64,000 bases of DNA from assembly GCF_010470675.1 (NCBI RefSeq), contig NZ_VOIQ01000001.1, positions 434,001 to 498,000 on the forward strand. The letters are read 5' to 3'. The position numbers and the translations under genes are program-made. Below are positions 63,481 through 64,000 of this stretch, in pieces (within the stretch, counting starts at the first letter, position 1; each line of letters begins with the position of its first letter). This stretch comes from Desulfovibrio sp. JC010 (GTDB lineage: Bacteria; Desulfobacterota; Desulfovibrionia; Desulfovibrionales; Desulfovibrionaceae). A model generated the notes under the pieces. It made no database searches. It saw nothing but the letters and a program-made list of their open reading frames with translations, and was not told where the DNA came from.

Positions 63481-64000
63481 ATGAATCTACTCACCATTCC
63501 CCTGCGCAATCTGGGCCGCCGTCCCCTGCGCACAATCCTGCTTTGCACTGTATTTACCGTGGGTGTCATGTCCGTGGTTTCCATCCAGCTGCTTTCCACG
63601 GTTGTGGGCAACAGTCTGGAAGAAAAGATGAGTAAATTCGGGGCCAACATCCTGATCACCCCGAAAACAGAATCCCTGTCCGTAAGTTATGGCGGTCTGG
63701 ACCTCGGCAACGTGGCTTACGGCTCACACGAACTTGACGGCACCCCGGTGCTCAAAGCTGTACGCGGTATTGACCTGAAAGAACGGCTCAGTGCCGTGGC
63801 CCCGAAATTCGCCGCCATATCAAAAGTTAAAGATACACCTGTGGCTGTGGTCGGCGTCAGCATGGCGGACGAGTTGAATATCAAGACCCACTGGTATCCG
63901 CTGGGACGCTTCCCTGAAAATCAGCATGAAATCGTCATCGGCTTCAATGCCGCCACCAAATTGGACATAAATCCCGGAGACTCTATTGAGATAGAAGGGA
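63481..64000 (+). CDS. FtsX/MacB-type ABC transporter permease (partial, 5' part only)
   Basis: The first 173 residues of a permease, cut by the window edge. A membrane helix (RTILLCTVFTVGVMSVVSIQ) follows the short N-terminus, and the MacB-like periplasmic domain begins after it (FGANILITP is a family hallmark). It starts 12 bases after the DUF2318 gene and probably continues with a second permease and ATPase beyond the window. The combination suggests a metal, probably iron, transport or cell-envelope export system. Confidence 0.87.
   Translation, partial: MNLLTIPLRNLGRRPLRTILLCTVFTVGVMSVVSIQLLSTVVGNSLEEKMSKFGANILITPKTESLSVSYGGLDLGNVAYGSHELDGTPVLKAVRGIDLKERLSAVAPKFAAISKVKDTPVAVVGVSMADELNIKTHWYPLGRFPENQHEIVIGFNAATKLDINPGDSIEIEG

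Overview
The window reads as chromosome of a marine, Desulfovibrio-like sulfate reducer (Desulfovibrionales, closest in style to the Maridesulfovibrio group). This is inferred from the gene families: a Wolinella-type fumarate reductase joined to a two-subunit class I fumarase, a class I adenylate cyclase carrying pentapeptide repeats, a compact dcw cluster, and moderate GC content. No 16S rRNA or other strict taxonomic marker is present.

Region by region. 1-4661 (minus): an frdCAB operon followed by the fumarase alpha and beta subunits, the beta gene running off the left edge; together they interconvert malate, fumarate and succinate at the membrane. 4662-5698: about 1 kb without a convincing gene. 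5699-8424: a TetR regulator overlapping a gene that fuses a major-facilitator transporter to an ApbE flavin transferase. 8500-8943: a tandem duplication of a complete tRNA-Arg(ACG) transcription unit (promoter, tRNA, terminator). 9102-11939: a Cache-PAS sensor histidine kinase and a convergent small Rossmann-fold protein. 12155-19966: a giant alpha-2-macroglobulin with an intact thioester motif and its usual partner, penicillin-binding protein 1C. 20020-20333 (minus): a roughly 300-nt unit encoding a 36-residue hydrophobic peptide, with RNA folds resembling a type I toxin mRNA; this is the most novel-looking item. 20371-21954: an orphan, possibly kinase-like protein. 22124-24128: a 2-hydroxyacyl-CoA-dehydratase-type activator and double-cubane protein. 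24328-29745: a five-domain S1 protein, a TSUP transporter, an MscS channel, the remnant of a second TSUP gene, and FxsA. 29891-32514: a small accessory island with an Rhs-type polymorphic toxin and a putative immunity protein. 32733-43435: a secreted transglutaminase-like protein, RlpA, RlmD, the adenylate cyclase, HD, CBS and HD-GYP proteins.

43810-61149 is the division and cell wall (dcw) cluster on the plus strand: mraZ, rsmH, ftsL, ftsI, murE, murF, mraY, murD, ftsW, murG, murC, murB, ftsQ, ftsA, ftsZ. Many neighbours overlap by 1-4 bases. The MurE DNPR motif indicates meso-diaminopimelate peptidoglycan. No ddl is present. A phased GTGGT repeat array overlaps the mraZ leader and looks like the MraZ operator. 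The window ends with a radical SAM protein, a DUF2318 metal-centre protein and the start of an FtsX/MacB-type ABC permease.

Several intergenic spaces carry a dispersed repeat family (17554, 42280, 59633) and strong hairpin terminators. All functional calls come from reading motifs in the translated sequence; no database search was run.
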